Part shown: piece by piece, positions 6,238-13,607 of the stretch | Layout: each line of letters opens with the position of its first letter | Numbering within the stretch: position 1 is the first letter of the stretch | Origin: JBAXTE01 sp964653595 | GTDB taxonomy: Bacteria; Bacteroidota; Bacteroidia; Bacteroidales; WCHB1-69 | Assembly (NCBI GenBank): GCA_964653595.1 | Contig: CAZZHH010000073.1 | Coordinates: 1 to 15,184, forward strand | Reading direction: 5' to 3' | DNA: 15,184 nt | Notes under the pieces: generated by a model | Database searches by the model: none | The model's input: the letters and a program-made list of their open reading frames with translations, nothing else | What the model was told of the DNA's origin: nothing | Position numbers and translations under genes: made by a program

Positions 6238-8031
6238 ATGAAAAAATCAAGTTTAAAAATTTTAGCAATTATTTTTATAATGTCTACAATATTAAGCAGT
6301 TGTGGATTTAAAAAAATGATTAAAAATTATGCAAAGGTTAACTACGAAGCCGTTCCTGCAGTATTAGAAACTCAAGGAGGTAAAATCCAGGTAACCATTA
6401 AAGGTAAAGTTCCTGCTAAATATTTTCACAAAAAAGCAGCTATTGAGATTACTCCAGTTTTAACATATGCTGGTGGTTCTACTACCTTAAAAAGCATTCG
6501 CTTAAAGGGTGAAAAAGCAGAAGGCGAAGGAACTGTTATTAGCAAGAAAACCGGTGGATCATTCACATATACCGATGTTTTTGATTACAAACCAGAGATG
6601 AATGCTTCTGTTTTAAACTTAAACGCAAAAGCTGTTTTAAAGAAAAAATCCGCTACTTTAAGTGATGTTAAAATTGCGGATGGAGTTATTTATACCTCTG
6701 AAAGAATTTCTATTACACCCGAATTAAATTACCAATCTGCTCCTGGAAGTGGAACTAATATTATTCTTGCTAGTCATGGATATGAAAAGGAAACATTTAT
6801 CACCAAAGAGGGTGTTATCTATTTTAAAGTAGATCAATCTAACTTAGATATGAATCTTCCTTTGAATAAAAAAGAAGAAAATAAAGCACAACTTAAAGCT
6901 GTAAATGATTTTATTCGTTTGGGCTTAAAGGTTAAAGAGGTTTCTATTAATGCATGGGCTTCTCCAGAAGGCGAAGAGTCTAGAAATCAAAACTTATCAA
7001 CCGATCGATCGAAAATTGCAAAAAAATGGCTTAATGATCAGTTTGCTAGCTATAAAAAAGCCAAAGCAAAAGAGATGAAAGTGAAAGAGAAAGATGTTGT
7101 TCTTGAATTACCAGAATTTACAATGAGTGCCTTAGGAGAAGACTGGAACGGTTTTATGAGTGCCGTTGAATCATCCGTCATTAAAGACAAAAGCGTAATA
7201 TTAAACGTGGTTCGTTCACAATCTGATGTTACTCGTCGTGAGCAAGAGATTCGTAATATGACCGTTATTTACAAAGAGATTGAAGATAATATTTTACCAT
7301 CTTTACGTAGAGCTGTAATTACTGTGAAATGCTACGAAACTAAAAAATCGGATGAAAAAATTGCAAGCTTAGCGATTACAAACCCTGATTCATTAGATAA
7401 CAAAGAGCTTTTTTATGCAGCATCGTTAACCAGCGATTTGGCTACAAAAGAGAAAATTTATCGCAATGCAATTCGTGTATTCCCTCAAGATTGGAGAGGT
7501 TATAACGATTTATCTGCTGTATTGGCTCTTCAAAATAAAATGGATGAAGCAAAAACGATGGCAGAAAAAGCAAACACAATGGCTCCAAATAATGCTAATG
7601 TTTTAAACAACTTAGGTGTTTTGGCATTGTTAAGCAAAGATTTTACAAAAGCTAAATCTTATTTTGAATCATCACAAAAACTTGGCGTTTCTCAAGCATA
7701 TAACCTTGGATTAGTGAAAATAAAAGAAGGTGATTACCAAGGAGCATTAACTTCTTTTGGTAGCAAAACTTGTGATTACAACGTAGCATTAGCTCAAGTT
7801 TTAGTTGCTAACCTTACTGGTGCACAACAAAACTTAGAGTGTATAAAAGATAAAAATGCAGCTGCTAACTATCTTTTAGCTATCGTAGGAGCACGTTCTG
7901 GAAACACAACATTGATGTATGAGAAATTAAAATTAGCATGTAACGACTCTGCTTTAAAAGCACAAGCAAAAGAAGATCGTGAATTCTTAAAATATTTTAA
8001 TACATCTGAATTTCAAAACATTGTTCGCTAA
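6238..8031 (+). CDS. OmpA-like/TPR outer-envelope lipoprotein
   Basis: The 597-residue product begins with a lipoprotein signal peptide with lipobox LSSC, the lipidated cysteine being residue 22. Residues about 35-190 look beta-rich. A segment near 222-265 (VKEVSINAWASPEGEESRNQ...LSTDRSKIAKKWL) resembles the OmpA C-terminal fold, with its G/N..LS..R signature that contacts peptidoglycan; however, it is followed by a long Lys-rich insertion near 270-290. The C-terminal third carries TPR units at about 419-452, 453-484 and 486-520 (NLGVLALLSKDFTKAKSYFE, NLGLVKIKEGDYQGALTSF). A role as an envelope scaffold tethered to the outer membrane fits, but the partner is unknown. It has its own strong promoter and a strong terminator, so it is probably monocistronic. 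Confidence 0.82.
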   Translation: MKKSSLKILAIIFIMSTILSSCGFKKMIKNYAKVNYEAVPAVLETQGGKIQVTIKGKVPAKYFHKKAAIEITPVLTYAGGSTTLKSIRLKGEKAEGEGTVISKKTGGSFTYTDVFDYKPEMNASVLNLNAKAVLKKKSATLSDVKIADGVIYTSERISITPELNYQSAPGSGTNIILASHGYEKETFITKEGVIYFKVDQSNLDMNLPLNKKEENKAQLKAVNDFIRLGLKVKEVSINAWASPEGEESRNQNLSTDRSKIAKKWLNDQFASYKKAKAKEMKVKEKDVVLELPEFTMSALGEDWNGFMSAVESSVIKDKSVILNVVRSQSDVTRREQEIRNMTVIYKEIEDNILPSLRRAVITVKCYETKKSDEKIASLAITNPDSLDNKELFYAASLTSDLATKEKIYRNAIRVFPQDWRGYNDLSAVLALQNKMDEAKTMAEKANTMAPNNANVLNNLGVLALLSKDFTKAKSYFESSQKLGVSQAYNLGLVKIKEGDYQGALTSFGSKTCDYNVALAQVLVANLTGAQQNLECIKDKNAAANYLLAIVGARSGNTTLMYEKLKLACNDSALKAQAKEDREFLKYFNTSEFQNIVR

Positions 8032-8050
8032 TATTTATTTTTTATTATAT

Positions 8051-8083
8051 AAAAAAGATCTTCTTCGGAAGGTCTTTTTTTTT
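8051..8083 (+). terminator. Rho-independent terminator with UUCG loop
   Basis: AAAAAAGATCTTC (8051-8063), loop TTCG (8064-8067), then GAAGGTC and a run of nine T. The stem has one G-U pair and the A tract upstream mirrors the T tract, so it could also work in reverse. It lies 20 bp after the lipoprotein stop. Confidence 0.92.
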
Positions 8084-8114
8084 GCATATTTTTAAGCTTC
8101 TAAATGTAATTTTG
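8081..8114 (+). promoter_or_regulatory. Possible promoter for a short reading frame
   Basis: TTTG at 8081-8084, overlapping the tail of the terminator, is followed after 22 bp by TAATTTTG at 8107-8114. A transcript would begin near 8121, about 22 nt before the ATG at 8143. The spacer is slightly long. Confidence 0.3.
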
Positions 8115-8142
8115 TTCATTTCTAATAAGATTAAAGAATTAT

Positions 8143-8307
8143 ATGTTTATTAGCAAATTTTGGATACTTATAAAACAGCCCATAGCTTATGGTATAACCG
8201 CTATTATGATAGGTTTATCTGAGGAATATTGGGGTTTAATCAAAAAGTTAAACATAAACCAGGATTGCATTGTTATTATTTATGTATCTTTGGATGATTT
8301 TTTTTAA
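8143..8307 (+). CDS. Possible 54-residue hydrophobic small protein
   Basis: An ATG frame of 54 codons fills most of the gap between the terminator at 8083 and the S41 protease gene. It begins MFISKFWILIKQPIAYGITA and has a second hydrophobic patch (DCIVIIYVSL) before a DDFF end. The purine-rich TTAAAGAA precedes the start and a promoter-like pair lies at 8081-8114. Against it: there is no recognised family, its last part overlaps the likely promoter of the protease gene (8285-8292), and AT-rich DNA yields such frames readily. It is listed as a possibility only. Confidence 0.22.
   Translation: MFISKFWILIKQPIAYGITAIMIGLSEEYWGLIKKLNINQDCIVIIYVSLDDFF
8180..8192. promoter_or_regulatory. Short palindrome upstream of the protease operon
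   Basis: CCATA, GCT, TATGG form a perfect 5-bp inverted repeat about 90 bp upstream of the -7 element at 8285. It could be an operator half-site pair; nothing else supports this. Confidence 0.2.
8265..8292 (+). promoter_or_regulatory. Promoter for the S41/M2 protease operon
   Basis: TATCTTTG at 8285-8292 is an exact -7 element, with TTG at 8265-8267 as a partial -33 element 17 bp before it. The predicted leader to the ATG at 8344 is about 45 nt. Confidence 0.6.
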
Positions 8308-8343
8308 ACAGATATAATTTTTATTACTTAAAAACTATTGATA

Positions 8344-10101
8344 ATGAAATTACATATTAAATGTACCCTGTTTTTTGTTTTTGGCTTTTCTTTATTTCTC
8401 AATGCCCAAACTAGTGCTGAAGACTATCGAAAATACTCCGAAAAAATGACAACCGTTTTGCAGTTAATAAAATTTGGATATGTGGATACCGTGTCCTTAA
8501 ATAAATATGTAGAAAAAGGCATTATAGAAATGCTAAAGGATCTGGATCCTCATACTGCCTATATTAGCACCGAAGAGGTTGAGCGTACAAACGAGCCTTT
8601 AGTAGGCAACTTTGAAGGTGTTGGTATTCAGTTTCAAGTAGTGAAAGACACCATTGTAGTAGCGAATGTGATTAATGGCGGACCAGCGGAAAGAGTTGGG
8701 GTAGTAGCAGGCGATAAAATCGTAAAAATTGACACATCTAATGCCGTTGGCAAACATGTTACCACAAAATGGATTTTTGATCATTTAAGAGGTAAAAAGG
8801 GGACCAACGTGGTTGTATATATGCTCAGAAGAGGATATAATGATCCAATTGCTTTTAACATTGAAAGAGATAAGATTCCAATAAATAGTATCGACGCATA
8901 TTATATGGTCACTCCTGATGTAGGTTATATCAAATTGGATCGATTTGCCCAAACCACTATGGATGAGTTTAGAAAAGCCTTATCTGTGTTGAAATTGAAA
9001 GGGATGAAACATTTAATCTTCGATTTAAGAGGAAACGGAGGTGGCTATTTGGGTACTGCCATTGAGCTTGCAGATGAGTTTCTGCCTAAAGATAAACAAA
9101 TTGTTTATACCGAAGGTGCTGCCTCTCCTATACAGAGGCACTTTTCAACGATGAGAGGTGGCTTCGAAGCAGGTAGATTAGTAATTTTAATTGATGAGGG
9201 TTCTGCCTCGGCAAGCGAAATTGTATCCGGTGCTGTACAAGATTGGGATCGAGGAATTCTTATAGGCCGCCGCTCTTTTGGAAAAGGATTAGTTCAAAAA
9301 CCATTTACCCTTAACGATGGAAGTGTTATCAGACTCACTACTGCCAGGTATCACACGCCTACAGGCCGATGCATTCAAAAACCATACGAGGACGGACTGG
9401 ATGACTATTATATGGATTTTTCTAAAAGAATGAAACATGGTGAGTTTTTAAGCTCCGACAGCATTAAATTTCCCGATTCTTTAAAGTATTATACTCCTAA
9501 TAAACGTGTAGTTTATGGTGGTGGTGGAATAATGCCCGATATTTTTATTCCGATGGATACTAGCAGACTGAATGATTTTTATACCCAGCTTTTTAGAAAA
9601 GGTGTTTTTAATACCTTTATCATGCAGTATCTGGATGTAAATCGAACAAAATTAAAAGAGCAATATCCAAACGCTGACAGTTTTGTTACGAACTTTAAAG
9701 TAGATCAACCTTTGTTGGATGATTTTTATGCATTTGCAGCGAAAGAAGGAGTTACAGACACTGTTTCCTATAACTTTGTAGACATGATGAATTTATATCT
9801 TAAAACAAATAAAGATACTTTAAATAAAACGATACAAACATTGGACGATTTGACAAATGCACAATTTATTAAGAAATTTAATGATTTTTCTACCTTTGAA
9901 ATGTCTAAAAAACACAATCCATCCTTGAGCGCTGAAACCTTGAAGTACACTAAATTACAGCTAAAGTTTTTGTTAGCCAGAAATCTATTTGATTTTGCTA
10001 CTGGACTTAAAATTTGGTCGGAAGTTGACGATGCTTTCAACAGCGCATTACAAGTAATACAAGATGAAAAACGATTCAAAAAAATGAAAATAAATCGATA
10101 A
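8344..10101 (+). CDS. Secreted S41-family C-terminal processing protease (Ctp/Prc type)
   Basis: The 585-residue product has a signal peptide ending NAQ, so it works in the periplasm. CTP proteases cut substrates near the C terminus, often envelope proteins or peptidoglycan enzymes. Seen in order: an N-terminal helical region with KDLDPHTAYIS (about 65-75); a PDZ domain (NFEGVGIQFQ to about residue 163) with GGPAERVGVVAGDKIVKI; and the protease core with DLRGNGGGYLGTAIELADEF, DEGSASASE carrying nucleophile Ser289, and RSFGKGLVQ carrying Lys314. The 25-residue Ser-Lys spacing equals that of E. coli Prc (S430/K455). A roughly 190-residue helical C-terminal extension follows. ATG 8344 is chosen over an in-frame TTG at 8338. 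The next gene starts 15 bp downstream. Confidence 0.94.
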   Translation: MKLHIKCTLFFVFGFSLFLNAQTSAEDYRKYSEKMTTVLQLIKFGYVDTVSLNKYVEKGIIEMLKDLDPHTAYISTEEVERTNEPLVGNFEGVGIQFQVVKDTIVVANVINGGPAERVGVVAGDKIVKIDTSNAVGKHVTTKWIFDHLRGKKGTNVVVYMLRRGYNDPIAFNIERDKIPINSIDAYYMVTPDVGYIKLDRFAQTTMDEFRKALSVLKLKGMKHLIFDLRGNGGGYLGTAIELADEFLPKDKQIVYTEGAASPIQRHFSTMRGGFEAGRLVILIDEGSASASEIVSGAVQDWDRGILIGRRSFGKGLVQKPFTLNDGSVIRLTTARYHTPTGRCIQKPYEDGLDDYYMDFSKRMKHGEFLSSDSIKFPDSLKYYTPNKRVVYGGGGIMPDIFIPMDTSRLNDFYTQLFRKGVFNTFIMQYLDVNRTKLKEQYPNADSFVTNFKVDQPLLDDFYAFAAKEGVTDTVSYNFVDMMNLYLKTNKDTLNKTIQTLDDLTNAQFIKKFNDFSTFEMSKKHNPSLSAETLKYTKLQLKFLLARNLFDFATGLKIWSEVDDAFNSALQVIQDEKRFKKMKINR

Positions 10102-10116
10102 TTAATACAAAAAACA

Positions 10117-11814
10117 ATGAAAAAAAGTTCTCTAATGATTACCGTGCTTGGGATCATTGTGATTGCCACAAGTTGCGGAAAGAAAAACGGCGGAAACATG
10201 ACCGAACAATTTAAAAAAATGGTATCGAAACACGATTCCATCGCAATTCCTCTCTATAAAGAGTCGGCTATTGCCTATTTTAATGCTTCTATCAGTGGAA
10301 AAGAAGAAGATTTCAAAAAAGTACTAGATTTACAAAACAAACTTACTGCAATCTATTCCAACAAAGCGGATTTTGAATTGTTGAAGAAAATCAAGGATTC
10401 TAAAGAGATTAAAGATGAATTGATATCTCGCCATTTGGAAGTGATGTACAACATGTATCTTGGCAATCAAGTGGATACTTCGATGTTGACTCAAATCAAC
10501 ACCATGCAAAACCAAATCGAGCAAAAGTATTCCAACTTCAGAGCAGAAGTCAATGGCAAGAAAATTAGCGACAACGATGTGGAAAACGTCTTGAAAACAT
10601 CTACCAATTCCAAAGAATTGGAAGCTGCTTGGATGGGACACAAAGCGGTTGGGAAAGTGGTGGCCCAAGACATCATCGCATTGGTAAAAAAACGTAACGA
10701 AATGGCCGTGAAACTTGGGTTCAAAAATTACCATGAAATGAGTCTGAAACTTTCCGAACAAGATCCAGCTGAGATCGAAAAACTGTTCGACGAATTGGAT
10801 AATCTTACCCGTGACGCTTTCGTCTCCTTGAAATCAGAAATGGACGACTATTTTGCAAAAAGGTACAAAATCAAAAAAGAAGAGCTTAAACCTTGGCATT
10901 ACCAAAACCGTTTCTTCCAAGAAGCACCACGCATTTATACCGTTGATTTCGACAAATATTACAAAACTCAAGATGTTGTTAAGGTTACCGAAAAATTCTT
11001 CAACGGTGTTGGTCTCCCAATCGACGATGTGATTAAAAACAGCGATTTGTATGAAAAACCGGGCAAAAACCAACACGCTTACTGCATCGATATCGATAAC
11101 GAAGGAGACGTAAGGGTACTTTGCAATGTTCGCAACAACGAAAATTGGATGGGAACCATGTTGCACGAATATGGTCACGCTGCTTATGATAAATTTATCG
11201 ACAACAAAGGACTTCCTTTCGTGCTTCGCAACCCAGCTCACACATTCACTACAGAAGCAATTGCCATGTTCTTCGGTCGTCTGTCTACCAACGCGCAATG
11301 GATGCAAGACAACATCGGTTTACCAGAAAAAGATGCCAAAGAGATTGCCGAAATCGGCTTCAAACAACTTCGTCTGCAACAAATCGTCTTCAGTCGTTGG
11401 TCGCAAGTAATGTATCGTTTTGAAAAAGGTCTTTACGAAAATCCTGATCAAGACTTAAATGCACTTTGGTGGACTTTGGTAGAAAAATACCAAATGTTGA
11501 AAAAACCAGAAGGAAGAAACGAACCAGATTGGGCTTCAAAAATCCATATCGCTACTTCTCCTTGCTACTATCATAACTATCATATGGGTGAACTTTTAGC
11601 GTCACAATTCACTTTTTACGTTGCTAAAAACATCCTTAAAACAGAAGATATCAGAAACATGAAAATTACCGGAAATGCCGAAATCGGTAAATATTTTATC
11701 GATAAAGTATTCAAACCTGGCCAAAGATATTCTTGGAACGACATGATTGAAAAAGCAACCGGAGAAAAACTATCTCCAAAACATTATGCTAAACAATTTG
11801 TGGATATGAAATGA
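10117..11814 (+). CDS. Lipoprotein zinc metallopeptidase, M2/M3-like (peptidyl-dipeptidase type)
   Basis: The 565-residue product carries a lipoprotein signal with lipobox ATSC (Cys20), so it is anchored in the envelope. The active site is HEYGH (zinc ligands His350 and His354, catalytic Glu351), with Glu380 in HTFTTEAIAMFFGRL as likely third ligand, the gluzincin arrangement. The all-helical N-terminal half includes ELEAAWMGHKAVGK, and the end YSWNDMIEKATGEKLSPKHY resembles the end of M2 (ACE-like peptidyl-dipeptidase A) and M3 enzymes. Such enzymes trim short peptides, which fits peptide use after extracellular proteolysis. It lies 15 bp after the S41 protease gene and probably shares its mRNA. 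M2 versus M3 assignment is not certain from sequence alone. Confidence 0.85.
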   Translation: MKKSSLMITVLGIIVIATSCGKKNGGNMTEQFKKMVSKHDSIAIPLYKESAIAYFNASISGKEEDFKKVLDLQNKLTAIYSNKADFELLKKIKDSKEIKDELISRHLEVMYNMYLGNQVDTSMLTQINTMQNQIEQKYSNFRAEVNGKKISDNDVENVLKTSTNSKELEAAWMGHKAVGKVVAQDIIALVKKRNEMAVKLGFKNYHEMSLKLSEQDPAEIEKLFDELDNLTRDAFVSLKSEMDDYFAKRYKIKKEELKPWHYQNRFFQEAPRIYTVDFDKYYKTQDVVKVTEKFFNGVGLPIDDVIKNSDLYEKPGKNQHAYCIDIDNEGDVRVLCNVRNNENWMGTMLHEYGHAAYDKFIDNKGLPFVLRNPAHTFTTEAIAMFFGRLSTNAQWMQDNIGLPEKDAKEIAEIGFKQLRLQQIVFSRWSQVMYRFEKGLYENPDQDLNALWWTLVEKYQMLKKPEGRNEPDWASKIHIATSPCYYHNYHMGELLASQFTFYVAKNILKTEDIRNMKITGNAEIGKYFIDKVFKPGQRYSWNDMIEKATGEKLSPKHYAKQFVDMK

Positions 11815-11827
11815 GCCTTGTAAAATC

Positions 11828-11935
11828 ATTATTCTCAAGAGAATGATTATTGGCGTTCCGATTACTATCGGAATCCATACGACCTTAAAAATAATAAAAA
11901 AATTAATCGTATGAAATAATTCATTCTCGGATGAA
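11828..11935 (+). other. Hairpin-rich 3' untranslated region of the protease operon
   Basis: Four successive inverted repeats lie between the stop codon and the terminator: ATTCTC-AA-GAGAAT (11831-11844); TTCCGAT-TACT-ATCGGAA (11856-11873); CATACGA (11876-11882) with TCGTATG (11907-11913) across an AT-rich 24-nt loop; and TTCAT-TCTCGG-ATGAA (11920-11935). Together they could protect the mRNA 3' end or form a small RNA released by processing. Confidence 0.55.
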
Positions 11936-11942
11936 AAAAGTG

Positions 11943-11968
11943 AGGGATTCTTCGGGGTCCCTTTTTTT
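11943..11968 (+). terminator. Rho-independent terminator with UUCG loop
   Basis: AGGGATTC (11943-11950), loop TTCG, GGGTCCCT (11955-11962), followed by a run of seven T starting at 11962. Two of the eight pairs are G-U. It ends the protease operon about 130 nt after the stop codon, the same tetraloop design as the terminator at 8051. Confidence 0.92.
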
Positions 11969-12016
11969 GTGGCTTGTTTCACGTATATGACACTAAGTTA
12001 TTTGGGGGATATAATT

Positions 12017-12055
12017 GGGCGCAGGGGCGCAAAAGAGCAAAGAGGCGCAGAGCCG
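12017..12055. repeat. Degenerate short-period GC-rich tandem repeat
   Basis: The tract reads as imperfect units of about 9 bp such as GGCGCAAAA, GAGCAAAGA, GGCGCAGAG. It abuts the left side of double-hairpin copy 2, just as the WACAGTK heptamers abut the left side of copy 1. Confidence 0.6.
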
Positions 12056-12058
12056 CGT

Positions 12059-12149
12059 CCCTAAAAAAAATCTGCGATTTTTGTGATTTTGCGTGGATCC
12101 TCGAAAAAAGACGATCCGCTGGCTGGCGGATTCTGTTTTTTCGGGAATG
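12059..12149. repeat. Double-hairpin intergenic repeat, copy 2
   Basis: This aligns along its whole length with the element at 1584-1671; the block GGATC.TCGAAAAAAGACGA is nearly identical. Hairpin B (12098-12146) pairs TCC with GGA, CGAAAAAA with TTTTTTCG, and GATCCGC with GCGGATT around loop TGGCTG. The apical stem is GC-rich here and AT-rich in copy 1, yet both pair. Hairpin A (about 12059-12096) is less perfect than in copy 1. It sits between convergent genes. Confidence 0.75.
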
Positions 12150-12466
12150 CGAGTCTGGCGCGAACCGGGACATTTTTTTCAGAATTGAAAATGAAGCTAT
12201 CTTTACTTTCAATGTTATAGACAAATAATCCTTACTATCCTTTTCGTTCGTCAAAAATGTTGTTTAACCAAAAAACAGAGAAAGGATAAAGTGTTTTATA
12301 AATTATTTTATTTAAACGAGTTGAATTACTCCCCCAAATTAGTGTTTATCAGACTAAATCAGTTCTGTTTTCTAAAAATTTTCAATTGCTTAATTCGGCT
12401 AAAAATTTTATTTTTTGACTTTTGTTATTAAAATGCTGTAAGCAAGATAACATTATTCTTTAAAAA

Positions 12467-13360
12467 TCAATGACAATCCTTAGTTTTGCAACTAGCATTC
12501 TCTAATTCCTCTACTAACATGGCTGGCTCCAATACGGTTAAACTATTGCCATGGGACAACAACTCCATCAGCAAGTCGTGGGTGAGGTAGACGAAAAGTT
12601 CGATTCTTAGTTCGTTGTTATCATCCACCAATATCTGTTGCGATTCGTGCAGTGGAAACGTTTTGATGTATTTCCCTTGAAATTTGCAGAAAGAAAGAAT
12701 TACTTGTTGAGGTTCACTATCAACCCCGCGGATGATTCCAAAACAGTGCTTGAAATACTCCTTAATGTTGAAATCTGGGTAACTAAACGGTTGATTGGTG
12801 ATGGTCAATTCAGTTAAACGATCCAATCCAAATGTTTTGATTTGGTTGTCTTTCAAGTCGTTGGCAATCAGATACCACCTGCTTTTAAACTCCTTCAAGG
12901 CCAACGGTTCCACGTTTCGTCTGGTGGCGGACTCTTCCCAGAACTTTTTGTACTCAAACCCGATCTTCTTGCAATTCTTGATGGCATGCAGCAGGCCGTA
13001 CAGGTTTTCGGTCCCTTGGGGTCGTCGTTGCTCAAAATGGATGTACTTCGACAACCCTTCGGTGACATTCAGGGCGTTGAACGTGTCGAAAGCCTCCAAA
13101 ATCCGTTCGTTAGCTTCGGGTTCCCCTTCATATTCGATATAGTATGCTTTCTTCGAAAAATCGTAACGGATCTCAATGTTGTACAGCGATTCAATGTCTT
13201 TGACATCCCGCTGGAAAGTGCGGAATGAAACATTGTAGTTATATGATTGCAACTCCGATTCAAGAGCCAAGTAATCGGAAATCTCCTTGAATGTAGCCGG
13301 ACTTTTCCTCAATTTGTTGAGGATTAGGCTGTAACGCGAAATGGATTCTCTCTTTGTCAT
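12467..13360 (-). CDS. WYL-domain transcriptional regulator
   Basis: The 297-residue product has an N-terminal DeoR/HTH_11-type winged helix (about residues 8-75; NVSFRTFQRDVKDIE at 43-57 is the probable recognition helix). A WYL domain follows (about 120-195) with the name-giving W162-Y163-L164 in KSRWYLIAND and the GLDRLTEL segment, then a C-terminal WCX-like region to about 290. WYL domains sense nucleic acids or nucleotides in characterised members, and many such regulators control DNA-damage or phage-defence genes. The ATG at 13360 is chosen over an upstream in-frame ATG at 13405, because the -7 element TACCTTTG (13386-13393) lies between them. It is divergent from the DUF4143 ATPase gene, whose spacer it may control. 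Confidence 0.9.
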   Translation of the reverse strand: MTKRESISRYSLILNKLRKSPATFKEISDYLALESELQSYNYNVSFRTFQRDVKDIESLYNIEIRYDFSKKAYYIEYEGEPEANERILEAFDTFNALNVTEGLSKYIHFEQRRPQGTENLYGLLHAIKNCKKIGFEYKKFWEESATRRNVEPLALKEFKSRWYLIANDLKDNQIKTFGLDRLTELTITNQPFSYPDFNIKEYFKHCFGIIRGVDSEPQQVILSFCKFQGKYIKTFPLHESQQILVDDNNELRIELFVYLTHDLLMELLSHGNSLTVLEPAMLVEELENASCKTKDCH

Positions 13361-13385
13361 TGTGTTTGATTTAATAAGGTTGAAG

Positions 13386-13417
13386 CAAAGGTATAAATAA
13401 ACCATGACAAAACATGG
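13386..13417 (-). promoter_or_regulatory. WYL gene promoter with overlapping palindrome
   Basis: On the minus strand TACCTTTG (13386-13393) is a consensus -7 element placed 25 bp before the ATG. The palindrome CCATG-ACAAAA-CATGG (13402-13417) sits in the spacer and -33 zone, where a bound repressor would block RNA polymerase, so it is a candidate site for autoregulation. The TTTG inside it lies 14 bp from the -7 element, nearer than usual. Confidence 0.45.
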
Positions 13418-13482
13418 CGTGGTGTAAAATATTAAAATGAAAATTTGAGGATGGAATTATGGTTGAAGATACAAATATTTCC

Positions 13483-13566
13483 TTATTGGGTTCGAATTTT
13501 TGAATTTTCAACCTATTATTGGGTTCGATTTTTGAAAAAAAATGTAGATTATTGGGTTTACTTTTT
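13483..13566. repeat. Three tandem direct repeats with exact 33-bp period
   Basis: TTATTGGGTT begins at 13483, 13516 and 13549, each copy 33 bp from the next. Copies 1 and 2 continue CGA(A)TTTTTGAA; copy 3 diverges to TACTTTTTAA. Copies 2 and 3 also share AATGTA near their ends. The third copy covers the -33 region of the ATPase promoter. Regular spacing of about three helical turns suggests binding sites on one face of the DNA. Confidence 0.85.
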
Positions 13567-13576
13567 AAAATTAATG

Positions 13577-13604
13577 TATCTTTGTAGTTGATAATAAAGG
13601 AGGT
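13577..13604 (+). promoter_or_regulatory. Promoter -7 element and strong ribosome-binding site of the DUF4143 ATPase gene
   Basis: TATCTTTG (13577-13584) is an exact -7 element, so transcription should start near 13590, giving a leader of only about 18 nt. AAAGGAGGT (13596-13604) is an unusually complete Shine-Dalgarno sequence, ending 3 bases before the ATG, and fixes the start at 13608. The other genes in the window lack such a site. Confidence 0.75.
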
Positions 13605-13607
13605 AGT

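Larger units (their letters stand above)
11969..12466. other. Long convergent intergenic region
   Basis: About 500 bp between the protease-operon terminator and the end of the WYL regulator gene, which converge. It holds a GC-richer, roughly 9-bp degenerate tandem repeat (12017-12055) and the double-hairpin repeat copy 2 (12059-12149). The remaining 300 bp are AT-rich, with an 11-bp direct repeat CTAAAAATTTT at 12372-12382 and 12399-12409. Reading frames of 84 and 91 codons here span the repeats and look accidental. No convincing terminator for the WYL gene was seen. Confidence 0.6.

Noticed and set aside
8338..8343. TTG start for the S41 protease
   Set aside because: The ATG at 8344 gives a normal signal peptide; the TTG adds only two residues.
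10834..11307. 157-codon minus-strand frame inside the peptidase gene
   Set aside because: It overlaps the HEYGH active-site coding region in reverse and shows no domain; a coding shadow.
11974..12254. Overlapping 84- and 91-codon frames on opposite strands
   Set aside because: Both run through the tandem and hairpin repeats; the translated low-complexity Arg/Lys-rich stretches come from the repeats, not from a protein family.
13361..13405. Longer N terminus for the WYL regulator
   Set aside because: The added 15 residues are hydrophobic and unlike the family start, and the likely -7 promoter element lies inside them.
13483..13566. Possible CRISPR array
   Set aside because: Only about 20 bp of each 33-bp unit is conserved, the units are contiguous with no unique spacers, and no cas gene is near. 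A regulatory repeat fits better.
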